64,000 nt of DNA, from NCBI RefSeq assembly GCF_003952485.1, contig NZ_CP034447.1, positions 3,424,501 to 3,488,500 of the forward strand. The letters run 5' to 3'. Position 1 is the first letter of the stretch. Every line of letters begins with the position of its first letter. Source of the stretch: Mesorhizobium sp. M1E.F.Ca.ET.045.02.1.1. GTDB taxonomy: Bacteria; Pseudomonadota; Alphaproteobacteria; Rhizobiales; Rhizobiaceae. The position numbers and the translations under genes are program-made. The notes beneath the pieces were generated by a model, which saw only the letters and a program-made list of their open reading frames with translations, made no database searches and was not told where the DNA came from. Below, one piece after another: positions 9,487-18,440 of this stretch.

Positions 9487-10524
9487 ATGATCTTCCGTCA
9501 GCTCTTCGATGCCGTCTCCGGCACCTATTCCTATCTGCTCGCCAGCCGCCACGGCGGCGAGGCACTGATCATCGATCCGGTGCTGGAGAAGGTCGAGCGC
9601 TACCTGCAACTTGTCAACGAGCTCGACCTCAGGCTGGTCAAGGCGGTCGACACGCATCTCCATGCAGATCACATTACCGGCCTCGGCGCGCTGCGCGACA
9701 GGACGCATTGCGTGACCGTGATGGGCGAGCAGACCAAGGCCGACGTCGTTTCGATGCGGCTTGCCGACGGCGACAAGCTTGCCATCGAGGGGCTGGCGCT
9801 CGACGTCATCTACACGCCCGGCCACACCGACGATTCCTACAGCTTCATCCTGCCCGACCGGGTCTTCACCGGCGACACGCTGCTCATCCGCGGCACCGGC
9901 CGCACCGACTTCCAGAACGGCGATCCACGCCAGCAATATGAATCGATCTTCGGCCGCCTGCTCAAGCTTCCCGACGAGACGATGGTCTTCCCGGCGCACG
10001 ACTACAAGGGCGAGACGGTGTCGACGATCGGCGAGGAGAAGGCCTTCAATCCGCGCCTGCAGGTGAAGTCGGTCGACGAATACGTCGACATCATGAACAA
10101 TCTGAAGTTGGCCAACCCGAAGATGATGGACGTCGCGGTGCCCGCCAACATGAGGGTCGGGCTGCACCAGGACGATATCGCCAGCCGCGGCTGGTCGGTG
10201 ACCGCCGAGCAGGCGCTGGCGCTGGTCGGTCGGCCCGATGTGGCGCTGATCGACCTGCGCGAGCAATCCGAGCGGGAGCGCAATGGCGTCATTCCCGGTG
10301 CGATCCATCTGCCCTATGCACGGTTGCAGGAAAACATCGCCGCCGGCGGCATGCTGCATGAACTGGCGAAATCGACTGCCAGGCAGATCCTGTTCTACTG
10401 CGCGTTCGGCGAGCGCTCGGCGATGGCCGTGCAAGCGGCGCAAGACGTCGGAATCTCGAGTGCCCGCCACATACAGGGCGGCATCGTTGCGTGGCGGAAG
10501 GCCAGCGGCCCGCTCGTGCACTGA
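9487..10524 (+). CDS. Metallo-beta-lactamase fold / rhodanese fusion (persulfide dioxygenase type)
   Basis: The product is 345 residues with two domains. The N-terminal metallo-hydrolase domain has the metal motif THLHADH at 56-62, H113 in PGHTDD, D130 in FTGDTLL and H171 in PAHDY, as in ETHE1-type persulfide dioxygenases. The C-terminal rhodanese domain (about 235-345) has the catalytic Cys305 in CAFGERS. Such fusions oxidise glutathione persulfide and move sulfane sulfur. The ATG at 9487 was chosen because the domain begins there and GGGG lies about 10 bases upstream; an ATG at 9466 is possible. It converges on the regulator gene ending at 10537 and lies near a cysteine-synthase-like gene, which fits sulfur metabolism. 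Confidence 0.88.
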   Translation: MIFRQLFDAVSGTYSYLLASRHGGEALIIDPVLEKVERYLQLVNELDLRLVKAVDTHLHADHITGLGALRDRTHCVTVMGEQTKADVVSMRLADGDKLAIEGLALDVIYTPGHTDDSYSFILPDRVFTGDTLLIRGTGRTDFQNGDPRQQYESIFGRLLKLPDETMVFPAHDYKGETVSTIGEEKAFNPRLQVKSVDEYVDIMNNLKLANPKMMDVAVPANMRVGLHQDDIASRGWSVTAEQALALVGRPDVALIDLREQSERERNGVIPGAIHLPYARLQENIAAGGMLHELAKSTARQILFYCAFGERSAMAVQAAQDVGISSARHIQGGIVAWRKASGPLVH

Positions 10525-10536
10525 CGCAGAGCAGGC

Positions 10537-12606
10537 TCAGTTCAATCCGATCAGCTTCGCGCCCTTCCGGAACATGGCTTCCGCGTCCCGGTCGAAGCGG
10601 AAGGTGGCGATGAAATCGTCGGCGCGGTAGTCCGGCAATGTCTTGCGGATCGCGGCCGCGAAGTTTCGCGCCTCGTCCTGGCGGCCGGCCAATGCCAGGC
10701 AATGCGCGGCGATCGCCAGGATGATGACATGGGCGTTGGGCCTTGCTGCCGCCTTGAGCGCCCATTCGGCGGCTTCGTTGAATTCGCCCAGCCGCGCATG
10801 CGCCATGGCGCGCGCGCTCATCATGCCAAACAACAGCGGGTCGAAGGGACTGAGATGGCGCGAGTGATCGGAGGAGCCGATCGCCGATTGCGGATCGCCC
10901 GACTGCGAATGGACGAAGGACAGGGAATAGTGGCCCAGTGCGAAGTTCGGGCTGAGGTCGACGGCCTTCGCCAATTCGATCACCGAGGCGTCCTGGTCGC
11001 CGCGCAGCCACAAGGCGCGGCCCATCGCCCAGTGCGCGGCCGGATTGCGGTCGTCGACCAGAAGGCTGTGGCCAGCGCTATCGAAAGCCAACGCCGTCTC
11101 GCGGTCGCGATCGCCCCAGCGCTGGAAGGCGTTTTGCCAATGGGTGAAGGAGAGCCCGGCATAGGCGCGGGCGAAAGTGGGATCGAGTTTCAGTGCCTCG
11201 TGGAAAAACTGTTGCGCCAGCTCGTTTTCCTGGCGAGTGAAGCGATACATATGCCAGAGGCCGCGGTGATAGGCCTCCCAGGCATTGAGCGAATTCGGTG
11301 CCTTAAGCAGCGCACGGTCGCGCTCGACCGCCGCGATTTCGGCGGCGATCGAGGAGACGATGCTGTTGCCGATATCGTCGAGGACGATGAAGACGTCATC
11401 GGGCTTGTGCTCGAAGGTCTCTGCCCAGACGATCCTGGCCGTGCGCACTTCGGACAGCTCGACCTCGACTATGACCCTGCCCAGAAGATTCCTGACCGAG
11501 CCAGTCGCCACGTAGTCCACGTTGAGCCGACGTCCGGCATCCTCCGGCGCAATGTTCTTTTCAGCGAGCGCAAAGACCGAGCCGCGGGCGATGACGAAGA
11601 AATCGCGGAGCTTGGCGAGGCGCGTGATGATGTCGTGGGTCAGGCCGTCGGCCAGCCCGCCGCGAAAGCCGGCGGCGCCGGCATGTTCGGCAAAAGGCAT
11701 GACCGCCAGCGAAGCCCGGCGCGTCGCGGCTGTTTCGGGTTCGCTCTGGGCGATCAATGGCTGGGTCGCCGCGAACGGCACGGGCCGGGCGCATGGCGTC
11801 GCGATGGAGTGGCGGGCTCTTATCGCCTGCCATGCCTCGCGCAAGGGAGCGATATCCAGCTCCTCGGAGTGAAAGAGCTCCGCCGCGGTGGCAAGATGCT
11901 CTTCGGCTGCGCCGATCTGCCCGCGCCGGGCGAGGTTTTCCAGCAGCGCGGTATGCGCGCGCCCGTCGAAGGGCGCCAGTTCCAGCCATTTGTCGATACA
12001 GGCGGCCGCCTCGTCGGCTTCCGGCGGGAGAAGGCCGATGATGTGCTCGAGAACGGCGACGTGGCATGAGCTGAAGCGGCGCCGCTGCGCGGTCAGCCAA
12101 CTGGCGAAATGCGGACTGCGGTCGAGCTCGAGACCGTCAAGGAAATCGCCGGCGAAAAGCTGCAAGAGACTCCGCAACCGCTCGAGGCTGAGCGTATCGA
12201 TACCTTCCGCCGCCGCCCCGGCTGTCTCCAGGGCATCGACGCGGGTATCGGCGAGGCGAAGCGCGACCGCGTCGCCCTCGGTCTCGACCCTGCGCAGGTC
12301 CGGCTCGTCGAGCGCGGCGCGAAGCTTGCTCAGGCACCAGCGAAGCTCGCCGCGCGGATCGTTGGGAACATCCCAGAGAAGCTCGCACAGCCGGCTGCGG
12401 CTGACGGGGTGTGGCGCGAGCGTCAGATAGGCGAGCAGCGCGCGCAGCTTGCGGGACGCCGGCAGCACGACCGGAACACTGTCGCGCACAATCGCAAGCG
12501 GTCCGAACAGCCGCAGGGACAGGCCGGCCGCCTCGCTGTTCAGGCCCGATCGGGCGGATTCCACGTGCGTTTCCACGCTCGCTCCCACGCTGACCAGTTG
12601 GTCCAT
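10537..12606 (-). CDS. BTAD/TolB-like/TPR transcriptional regulator, copy 1
   Basis: The product is 689 residues. The N-terminal part (about 28-125) is an OmpR/SARP-type winged helix opening with LRLFGPLAIV and including WDVPNDPRGELRWCLSKLR. It is followed by a bacterial transcriptional activator domain of helical repeats (about 130-270). A TolB-like region begins near SLAVMPFAEHAG (about 310), and TPR-like repeats cover about 430-680. No cyclase or kinase motif was seen. It is divergent from the cysteine-synthase-like gene, from which it is separated by 171 bases, so control of that gene is plausible. It has the same architecture as the product of 15456-17507. Confidence 0.85.
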   Translation of the reverse strand: MDQLVSVGASVETHVESARSGLNSEAAGLSLRLFGPLAIVRDSVPVVLPASRKLRALLAYLTLAPHPVSRSRLCELLWDVPNDPRGELRWCLSKLRAALDEPDLRRVETEGDAVALRLADTRVDALETAGAAAEGIDTLSLERLRSLLQLFAGDFLDGLELDRSPHFASWLTAQRRRFSSCHVAVLEHIIGLLPPEADEAAACIDKWLELAPFDGRAHTALLENLARRGQIGAAEEHLATAAELFHSEELDIAPLREAWQAIRARHSIATPCARPVPFAATQPLIAQSEPETAATRRASLAVMPFAEHAGAAGFRGGLADGLTHDIITRLAKLRDFFVIARGSVFALAEKNIAPEDAGRRLNVDYVATGSVRNLLGRVIVEVELSEVRTARIVWAETFEHKPDDVFIVLDDIGNSIVSSIAAEIAAVERDRALLKAPNSLNAWEAYHRGLWHMYRFTRQENELAQQFFHEALKLDPTFARAYAGLSFTHWQNAFQRWGDRDRETALAFDSAGHSLLVDDRNPAAHWAMGRALWLRGDQDASVIELAKAVDLSPNFALGHYSLSFVHSQSGDPQSAIGSSDHSRHLSPFDPLLFGMMSARAMAHARLGEFNEAAEWALKAAARPNAHVIILAIAAHCLALAGRQDEARNFAAAIRKTLPDYRADDFIATFRFDRDAEAMFRKGAKLIGLN

Positions 12607-12777
12607 GTTCTATCACCAAAGACGACAGGAAGCATCCGACAGCCCTATTCCGTATCGGAACGCCGCCGTTGCCGCATCTGCGGCAGGTCCCGCAACCCTA
12701 CCGCGGCAAGGTGTCGAAACCGCGCCGCCGAAGCCGCCGGTTTGTAACCGGCGCGTGAGACATCGAGGAGAAAAGCC

Positions 12778-13863
12778 ATGTTGCAGCAATTGAAAATCAG
12801 GACAACAGCCGGCCGCGGCCGGCTGTTCGGCAGCATTCTCGACACGGTCGGCGACACGCCGGTCATCCGCATCAACAATCTCGGCCCGGGTCACGCGACG
12901 ATCTATGTGAAGGCCGAGTTCTTCAATCCGGCGGCCTCGGTGAAGGACCGGCTGGCGCTCAACATCATCGAGGAAGGCGAGCGCAGCGGCAAGTTGAAGC
13001 CGGGCCAGACCGTGGTCGAGGCGACCAGCGGCAACACAGGCATCGGGTTGGCCATGGTGTGCGCGCAGAAGGGCTACCCGCTGGTGGTGACGATGGCCGA
13101 CAGCTTCTCCATCGAGCGCCGCAAGCTGATGCGCATGCTGGGCGCCAAGGTGGTGCTGACGCCGCGCGCCAAGAAGGGTTCCGGCATGTATCAGAAGGCT
13201 GTCGAACTTGCCGGGGCCAATGGCTGGTTCCTGGCCCGTCAGTTCGAGACGGAAGCCAATGCCGCCATCCACGAGGCGACCACGGCGCGCGAGATCATCA
13301 ACGATTTCGCGGGATCGAGGCTCGATGTGCTTGTCACCGGCTATGGAACCGGCGGCACGATCGCCGGCGTCGGACGAGTGCTGCGCCGCGAGCGGCCGAA
13401 TGTCCGGATCGTGCTTGCCGAGCCAGCCAATGCGCAGCTTATCGGCAGCGGCCAAGCGCAGGAACGCGGCGCAGGCGGCGCACCCGCTGCCAGCCATCCG
13501 GCGTTCGAGCCGCATCCGATCCAGGGCTGGACGCCGGATTTCATCCCCAACGTGCTGCAGGAGGCGATCGACAAGCACTATTATGACGAGGTGGTGCCGA
13601 TCCCCGGTCCGGAAGGCATCAAATGGGCGAAGGCGCTGGCACGGCAGGAAGGCATATTCACCGGCATCTCCGGCGGCGCCACCTTCGCCGTGGCGCGCCA
13701 GATCGCCGGGACGGCCCCGGCCGGTTCGGTGATCCTGTGCATGCTGCCCGACACCGGCGAGCGCTACATGTCGACGCCGCTGTTCGACGGCATCGAGGCG
13801 GAGATGGACGCCGAGGAGACGGCGCTGTCACGCTCGACGCCGAGCTGCCAATTCGACGCCTGA
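12778..13863 (+). CDS. Cysteine synthase-like PLP enzyme
   Basis: Fold-type II PLP enzyme of 361 residues, longer than typical CysK (about 310-325). K56 in PAASVKDR would bind PLP, TSGNTG at 83-88 binds substrate carboxylate, GYGTGGT at 188-194 holds the phosphate, and LPDTGERY lies near the end. An insertion around 205-235 (GSGQAQERGAGGAP) and a short acidic tail explain the extra length. GAGGAGAAAAG gives a strong ribosome site before the ATG. It probably makes cysteine or a related beta-substituted alanine from O-acetylserine or O-phosphoserine; the substrate is not settled by the sequence. A group II decarboxylase gene follows 89 bases later. Confidence 0.88.
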   Translation: MLQQLKIRTTAGRGRLFGSILDTVGDTPVIRINNLGPGHATIYVKAEFFNPAASVKDRLALNIIEEGERSGKLKPGQTVVEATSGNTGIGLAMVCAQKGYPLVVTMADSFSIERRKLMRMLGAKVVLTPRAKKGSGMYQKAVELAGANGWFLARQFETEANAAIHEATTAREIINDFAGSRLDVLVTGYGTGGTIAGVGRVLRRERPNVRIVLAEPANAQLIGSGQAQERGAGGAPAASHPAFEPHPIQGWTPDFIPNVLQEAIDKHYYDEVVPIPGPEGIKWAKALARQEGIFTGISGGATFAVARQIAGTAPAGSVILCMLPDTGERYMSTPLFDGIEAEMDAEETALSRSTPSCQFDA

Positions 13864-13952
13864 AGACAATTCGCGGCGCCGCTGCCCATTCGGCTGGCGG
13901 CGCCGCATGACAATCCAGGAAATGATCGCATGCCTTTTGGGGGGAGGAGCGG

Positions 13953-15434
13953 ATGGATACCTTGCAGGAAACAGCGGTGATGGATGAAACGCTCGATCCG
14001 CCGGATTGGGCCGAAATGCAGGCCCTGTCGCATCGGATCGTCGAGGAGGCCGTCGCTTATCTCAAGGATGTCCGAGATCGTCCGGTGTGGCGCGAGATGC
14101 CGCCCGAGGTCCGCAGTTTCTTTTCGGCACCGCTGCCGCACGAACCGGCGCCGATTGCCGATGTGTATGGCGAGGTCGCCCGCAACGTGATGGCCTATCC
14201 GATGGGCAACATCCATCCGCGCTTCTGGTCCTGGTACATGGGGTCCAGCAATTTCACCGGCGCGCTCGGCGATTTCCTGGCGGCGATCCAGGGCTCGAAC
14301 CTCGGCGGCGGCAACCACGCCGCCGGGCTGATGGACAGCCAGGTGGTCGGCTGGTGCAAGGAGATGGTCGGATTCCCGGTCTCGGCCGGCGGCACGCTGG
14401 TCAGCGGCGGCTCCATGGCCAACATTATCGGACTGACCGTGGCGCGCAACGTCAAGGCGGGCGTCGATGTTCGCGAAAGGGGCGTAGGCGCGATACCAAA
14501 ACCGTTGCGCTTCTACGCGTCGGACCAGGTCCATTCCTGCCACCGCAAGGCGATGGAAGCGCTCGGCCTCGGCAACCGGGCGCTGCGACGGATTCCGACC
14601 GATGCCGGTTTGCGCATCGACGTCGACGCTCTCAGGGCGGCCATCGCGGAGGATCGCGCGGCAGGGTTCAAGCCAGCCTGCGTGATCGGCACCGCCGGCA
14701 CCGTCAACACCGGCGCGATCGACGACCTCAAGGCGCTGGCCGCGCTGGCGGCGGAAGAAGACCTCTGGTTCCATGTCGACGGCTGCATCGGCGCACTGAT
14801 TGCCATCGCGCCTGAAAACAGATCGCTCGTCGCCGGCATCGAGCAGGCGCATTCCATCGCCCTCGATCCGCACAAATGGCTGCACGCGCCGTTCGAGGCG
14901 GGCTGTGCGCTGGTTCGCGATGCTTCTGCCCACCGCAACACCTTCGCCGTCACCCCGGAATACCTGGAATCGACACCGCGTGGGCTCGCCTCCGGGCAAT
15001 GGCTGCACGACTACGGCCTGCAGACATCGCGCGGCTTTCGCGCGCTAAAGATTTGGATGGCGCTCAAGGAGCACGGGGTGGAGAAGTTCGGGCGCCTCAT
15101 CGACCAGAACATCGCCCAGGCTCGTCATCTCACCGCTCTGATCGAGGCGGAGCCGGCGCTGGAACCGATGGCGCCGACCACCATCAACATCGTCTGCTTC
15201 CGCCATCGCCTGGACGGTGCGTCCGAGGAACGGCTCAAGGCGTTCAACACCGAGATCATGCTCAGGCTGCAGGAAGAAGGCATCGCCGCCTTGTCCGACA
15301 CCACCGTGCACGGCCGGCATTGCCTGAGGGTGGCGATCACCAACCACCGCACGCGGCGTGACGATCTCGACCTGCTCGTGCGCGAAACGCTTCGCCTTGG
15401 AAAGGAAGTCGAGGCCGCGGCGCTGGCGGATTGA
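13953..15434 (+). CDS. Group II PLP-dependent amino acid decarboxylase
   Basis: The product is 493 residues, the usual length for the aromatic-amino-acid / glutamate / cysteine-sulfinate decarboxylase family. The PLP lysine is K308 in LDPHKW, D276 in FHVDGC pairs with the pyridine nitrogen, H194 lies in DQVHSCH, and the phosphate region VSGGSMAN is at 150-157. GGGGGGAGGAG precedes the ATG, which lies 89 bases after the cysteine-synthase-like gene, so the two are probably co-transcribed. Whether it acts on aromatic, acidic or sulfur amino acids cannot be read from the sequence. It converges on the second BTAD regulator gene with a gap of only 21 bases. Confidence 0.87.
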   Translation: MDTLQETAVMDETLDPPDWAEMQALSHRIVEEAVAYLKDVRDRPVWREMPPEVRSFFSAPLPHEPAPIADVYGEVARNVMAYPMGNIHPRFWSWYMGSSNFTGALGDFLAAIQGSNLGGGNHAAGLMDSQVVGWCKEMVGFPVSAGGTLVSGGSMANIIGLTVARNVKAGVDVRERGVGAIPKPLRFYASDQVHSCHRKAMEALGLGNRALRRIPTDAGLRIDVDALRAAIAEDRAAGFKPACVIGTAGTVNTGAIDDLKALAALAAEEDLWFHVDGCIGALIAIAPENRSLVAGIEQAHSIALDPHKWLHAPFEAGCALVRDASAHRNTFAVTPEYLESTPRGLASGQWLHDYGLQTSRGFRALKIWMALKEHGVEKFGRLIDQNIAQARHLTALIEAEPALEPMAPTTINIVCFRHRLDGASEERLKAFNTEIMLRLQEEGIAALSDTTVHGRHCLRVAITNHRTRRDDLDLLVRETLRLGKEVEAAALAD

Positions 15435-15455
15435 AGACGATGCACCAAGACGTGT

Positions 15456-17507
15456 CTATTCGGGCAGGCCGGCCAGCCGCAGCGCCTCGAAATATTTGGC
15501 GAAATAGGCCGGCCTGATATGGCCCGCCACGTGTGTGAGGTTGGCAAGCGTCAGTTCGGGGTCGAGCGCCAGCGAGCGCGCGATATGCTTGCTCGCGGCA
15601 TCCAGCCTGCCGGCCATGGCATTGCAGGCGGCCGCGACGCGCAGGCCGGTGAGATAATATGGCTGCGTGCGCGATGCCGCCTCTGCGAGCGGCCAGGCGA
15701 CGTCGTAGCGGCCGGCCACGAAATGGGCGAAGGCGGTGCAGGTCTGCATGAAGAAGGTCAGCGGATCGAGCGGGCTCAGCCGTCTTGCCCGCGACAGGTG
15801 CTCGATGGCGATGTCGGGATCGTCGTAGCAGGCCTTGAGGTAGCCGCTGGCGCTCCAGGCGGTGGCGCAGTTCGGGTTCAGCACGAGCGCCCGGTCGGCC
15901 AGTGCCAAGGCGGCCTCGTAGTCGCCGGTGACATAGCCCAGCGCCAGGCCGCTGAAGGCCAGCGCTACCGCGTCGTCCTGGCCGGAGATCGCGACGTTGC
16001 CGACCAACCGGGAAACCTCGGCGGTCTCCTTCTGCCGATCAGTCATCCAGCGATTCGCCATCCGCCAGAAATAGCACCAGGCGGCAGCGCCCTCCGCTGA
16101 GGCAAAATCGGGGTCGAGCTCGATGGCCTTGTAGAATTGCGGCAGCGCTTCCTCCAGCCCTTCCCTCGTCCAGCGGTAAAGGCTCGCCATGCCGCGCAGA
16201 TAGTGGTCGTAGGCGTCGAGGCTTTCGGTGGGCTTGCGCTTGGCGCGCGCCATCTCAGCCTGCTCGAGCCTCGGCGAAATCGCGCCGACAACGCTGGAGG
16301 CGACGAGATCCTGCAGTTCAAACACCTCCGAGACGTCGCCTTCGAACCGGTCGGCCCACAGAGTCACCCCCGCCGCCGCCTCGACCAGTTGCCCTGCCAC
16401 GCGCAGCCGGCTGCCGGCCCTGCGGACGCTGCCCTCCAGGACGTAGCGCACCCCGAGCTCGCGTGCCACGCGGGTGACGTCGACCGCCTGGCCCTTGTAG
16501 GCGAAGGCGGAATTCCGCGCGATCACGAACAGCCAGCTCACATGCGACAGCGCCGTCGTGATCTCCTCGACAACGCCGTCGGTGAAATATTCCTGCTCGG
16601 CGTCATCGCTCATGTTCTGGAACGGCAGGACAGCGATCGATGGCTTTTCCGGCACCGAGACGGCCGGACGCGGCGGCTCCGCCTTCACTTCCAGGCCGGA
16701 CGGTTCGACCTCGGGCGGTCTGCCTTTGGCTGTCGGTTCCGCTTCGATGCGTTCGACCAGCGCCCGCGTCGCTTCTTCGGGATCGACGCCGAGCTCGCGC
16801 TTCAGCGCTTCCTTGCAGACCAGGAACTGACGGAAGGCATCGTTGGTCTTGCCGCGGCGGCGGAAGATGCGGATCAGTGCACGGTGGGCCTGCTCGGCGC
16901 ATGGGTCGAGCGTCACCAGCCGTTCGGCCAGTGCTTCGCAGGCCAATTCCTCGCGCGAACCCAACTCCGGCAAGAGGCTCAGCCGCTCGGCCAGTTCCAG
17001 CGCCTTGCGGGCGTAGTTGGCCCGAAGCGGCGCGAGCCACTCGTCGATCTCGCCTGCGAACGACAGCCCGTCGAGCAGGTCGCCCCGATAGAGGTCGGCC
17101 GCTGCCGCGAGGCTTGTGCCTTCATCGGCCTGACAGTTCCGGTCGAAAATCCAGATGTCGGCCTCGTCGGCATTCGCCGCCAGCCAGATGGTGTCGGCAC
17201 TGCCTTCGATGCGAATGGCTTCGTCGCCGGTGGACGGAAACAGCCGCCTGATGTCGACCAGAGCCTGGCGCAGGCTGTTTCGCGCCTGCTGCTCGCCGCT
17301 GCCGGCCCACAGCATCGCCGCCACCCTCTCGCGGCGAAGGCCCTTGGGCCCGGCCAGAACGAGCGCGGCAAAGAGCAGCGACGTCTTGCGCGTCGCGAAG
17401 TGCAGAGGTTGCCCGCCTGCGAAGACAACCTCGATGCCGCCAAGCAATCGGATGCGCACTCCTGCCCCCGTGAAAAAAGCCATGGGCAGAATATCACGTC
17501 CCGCCAC
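15456..17507 (-). CDS. BTAD/TolB-like/TPR transcriptional regulator, copy 2
   Basis: Product of up to 683 residues with the same layout as the product of 10537-12606. It has a winged helix (about 17-100, with IRLLGGIEVVF), a BTAD helical domain (about 105-260), a TolB-like region beginning SIAVLPFQNMSDD (about 295) with TDGVVEEITTALS, and TPR repeats (about 420-640). The frame opens with GTG at 17507; an ATG at 17483 (MAFFTGAG) is an equally good start. It is convergent with the decarboxylase gene and divergent from a small DUF1127 gene. Control of the enzyme genes is an inference from position. Confidence 0.83.
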   Translation of the reverse strand: MAGRDILPMAFFTGAGVRIRLLGGIEVVFAGGQPLHFATRKTSLLFAALVLAGPKGLRRERVAAMLWAGSGEQQARNSLRQALVDIRRLFPSTGDEAIRIEGSADTIWLAANADEADIWIFDRNCQADEGTSLAAAADLYRGDLLDGLSFAGEIDEWLAPLRANYARKALELAERLSLLPELGSREELACEALAERLVTLDPCAEQAHRALIRIFRRRGKTNDAFRQFLVCKEALKRELGVDPEEATRALVERIEAEPTAKGRPPEVEPSGLEVKAEPPRPAVSVPEKPSIAVLPFQNMSDDAEQEYFTDGVVEEITTALSHVSWLFVIARNSAFAYKGQAVDVTRVARELGVRYVLEGSVRRAGSRLRVAGQLVEAAAGVTLWADRFEGDVSEVFELQDLVASSVVGAISPRLEQAEMARAKRKPTESLDAYDHYLRGMASLYRWTREGLEEALPQFYKAIELDPDFASAEGAAAWCYFWRMANRWMTDRQKETAEVSRLVGNVAISGQDDAVALAFSGLALGYVTGDYEAALALADRALVLNPNCATAWSASGYLKACYDDPDIAIEHLSRARRLSPLDPLTFFMQTCTAFAHFVAGRYDVAWPLAEAASRTQPYYLTGLRVAAACNAMAGRLDAASKHIARSLALDPELTLANLTHVAGHIRPAYFAKYFEALRLAGLPE

Positions 17508-17620
17508 CGACTTAACGACGATTTAGCGCGGTTTTTCCTACGGTTTCACGCTTGGATGAACATTGGCAAAGCGCGCCGGTGGGACATTGCCCTCGTGAGT
17601 TCGAACGAGGGAGAATGACA

Positions 17621-17845
17621 ATGACCTACATCAGCCTCAGGACCTTCCAGCCGACCACCCGCCGTGCCGGCACGCTCGCGGCCAATATCGCGACGATCTT
17701 CGTCGGGCTCCGGCGCCGGTACCAGGATGCCATGCAGCGCAGGGCTTTGGCCGGCTTGTCGATGTCGGAACTGAAGGATTTCGGGTATCCGGCCGATGAA
17801 GCTCCCGCCGATGTCGCGGCTCGCGGCCGCCGCCCGCTGCGGTGA
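17621..17845 (+). CDS. DUF1127 small protein
   Basis: Basic protein of 74 residues. The C-terminal half carries the DUF1127-type pattern RRALAGLSMSELKDFGYP (about 42-59). Such small proteins are common in Rhizobiales; some bind RNA or affect small-molecule homeostasis, but the role here is not known. GAGGGAGA lies at 17607-17614. ATG 17621 has better spacing than ATG 17615. It is divergent from the second BTAD regulator and convergent with the YCII-like gene. Confidence 0.8.
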   Translation: MTYISLRTFQPTTRRAGTLAANIATIFVGLRRRYQDAMQRRALAGLSMSELKDFGYPADEAPADVAARGRRPLR

Positions 17846-17864
17846 ACCGTCACTTTTCCTGGAA

Positions 17865-18233
17865 TCAGGCCAGCGGCGCGCCGGGTAGATAAAGGGCGAT
17901 CGGCCGTATCTCGTAGACCGCGGTGGGATTGACGCGCTTGAGATCGCGCGCCGCCGCGATCGCCTCGTCCTGGTCCGCGCAATCCAGCACATAGAGGCCG
18001 AGCAACTGCTCCTTTGTCTCGGTAAAGGGACCGTCGATCACCATGCCGTCGCCCGGACCGCGCAGCGTGACCGCTTTAGCGGTCTCGCCCAGCCTTGCCG
18101 CCGGCCCCAGCTTGCCGGCGCGCGTCAGCCTGTCGTTGATCTCGAGCAGGTCTTTCATGAGGGCTGCATCCTCGTCGGGCGTCCAGGACTGGACGGTCTC
18201 TTCGACGTGATAGGCAAGGATCGCATAGAACAT
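17865..18233 (-). CDS. YCII-related (DGPF-type) protein
   Basis: The product is 122 residues starting MFYAILAYHVEE and including IDGPFTETKEQLLGLYVLDC, the hallmark of the YCII/DGPF family. These small dimeric ferredoxin-fold proteins often sit near ECF sigma genes, but none is seen here. The ATG at 18233 was chosen because the family pattern starts there. The role is unknown. Confidence 0.85.
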   Translation of the reverse strand: MFYAILAYHVEETVQSWTPDEDAALMKDLLEINDRLTRAGKLGPAARLGETAKAVTLRGPGDGMVIDGPFTETKEQLLGLYVLDCADQDEAIAAARDLKRVNPTAVYEIRPIALYLPGAPLA

Positions 18234-18250
18234 GGAGCGGTTTCCTCGTG

Positions 18251-18311
18251 CATGACCCCGAAAATCGGAATCGATTTTTGCTTTGCTGACCTTCGGTTCG
18301 GAAAGGATCAT
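18251..18311. repeat. Rhizobial palindromic intergenic repeat (degenerate)
   Basis: The outer arms CATGACCCCGAAAATCGG and CGGAAAGGATCAT are the two ends of the common mesorhizobial palindrome, separated by extra bases around TGCTTTGCTGACC. It sits between the YCII-like gene and the sensor kinase gene, both on the minus strand. Confidence 0.6.
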
Positions 18312-18440
18312 CCACCAAATTGAAGTGCTGCAGCGTCCTTTGCGCAAGAGGACGCGCGGCGCTGTAGAGAGCGGCCGCACTATCACAAGGATGGCGAGGC
18401 CGATCCAGTCCCGACGGCAGTCGGGAAAACGCCTCCTGAC

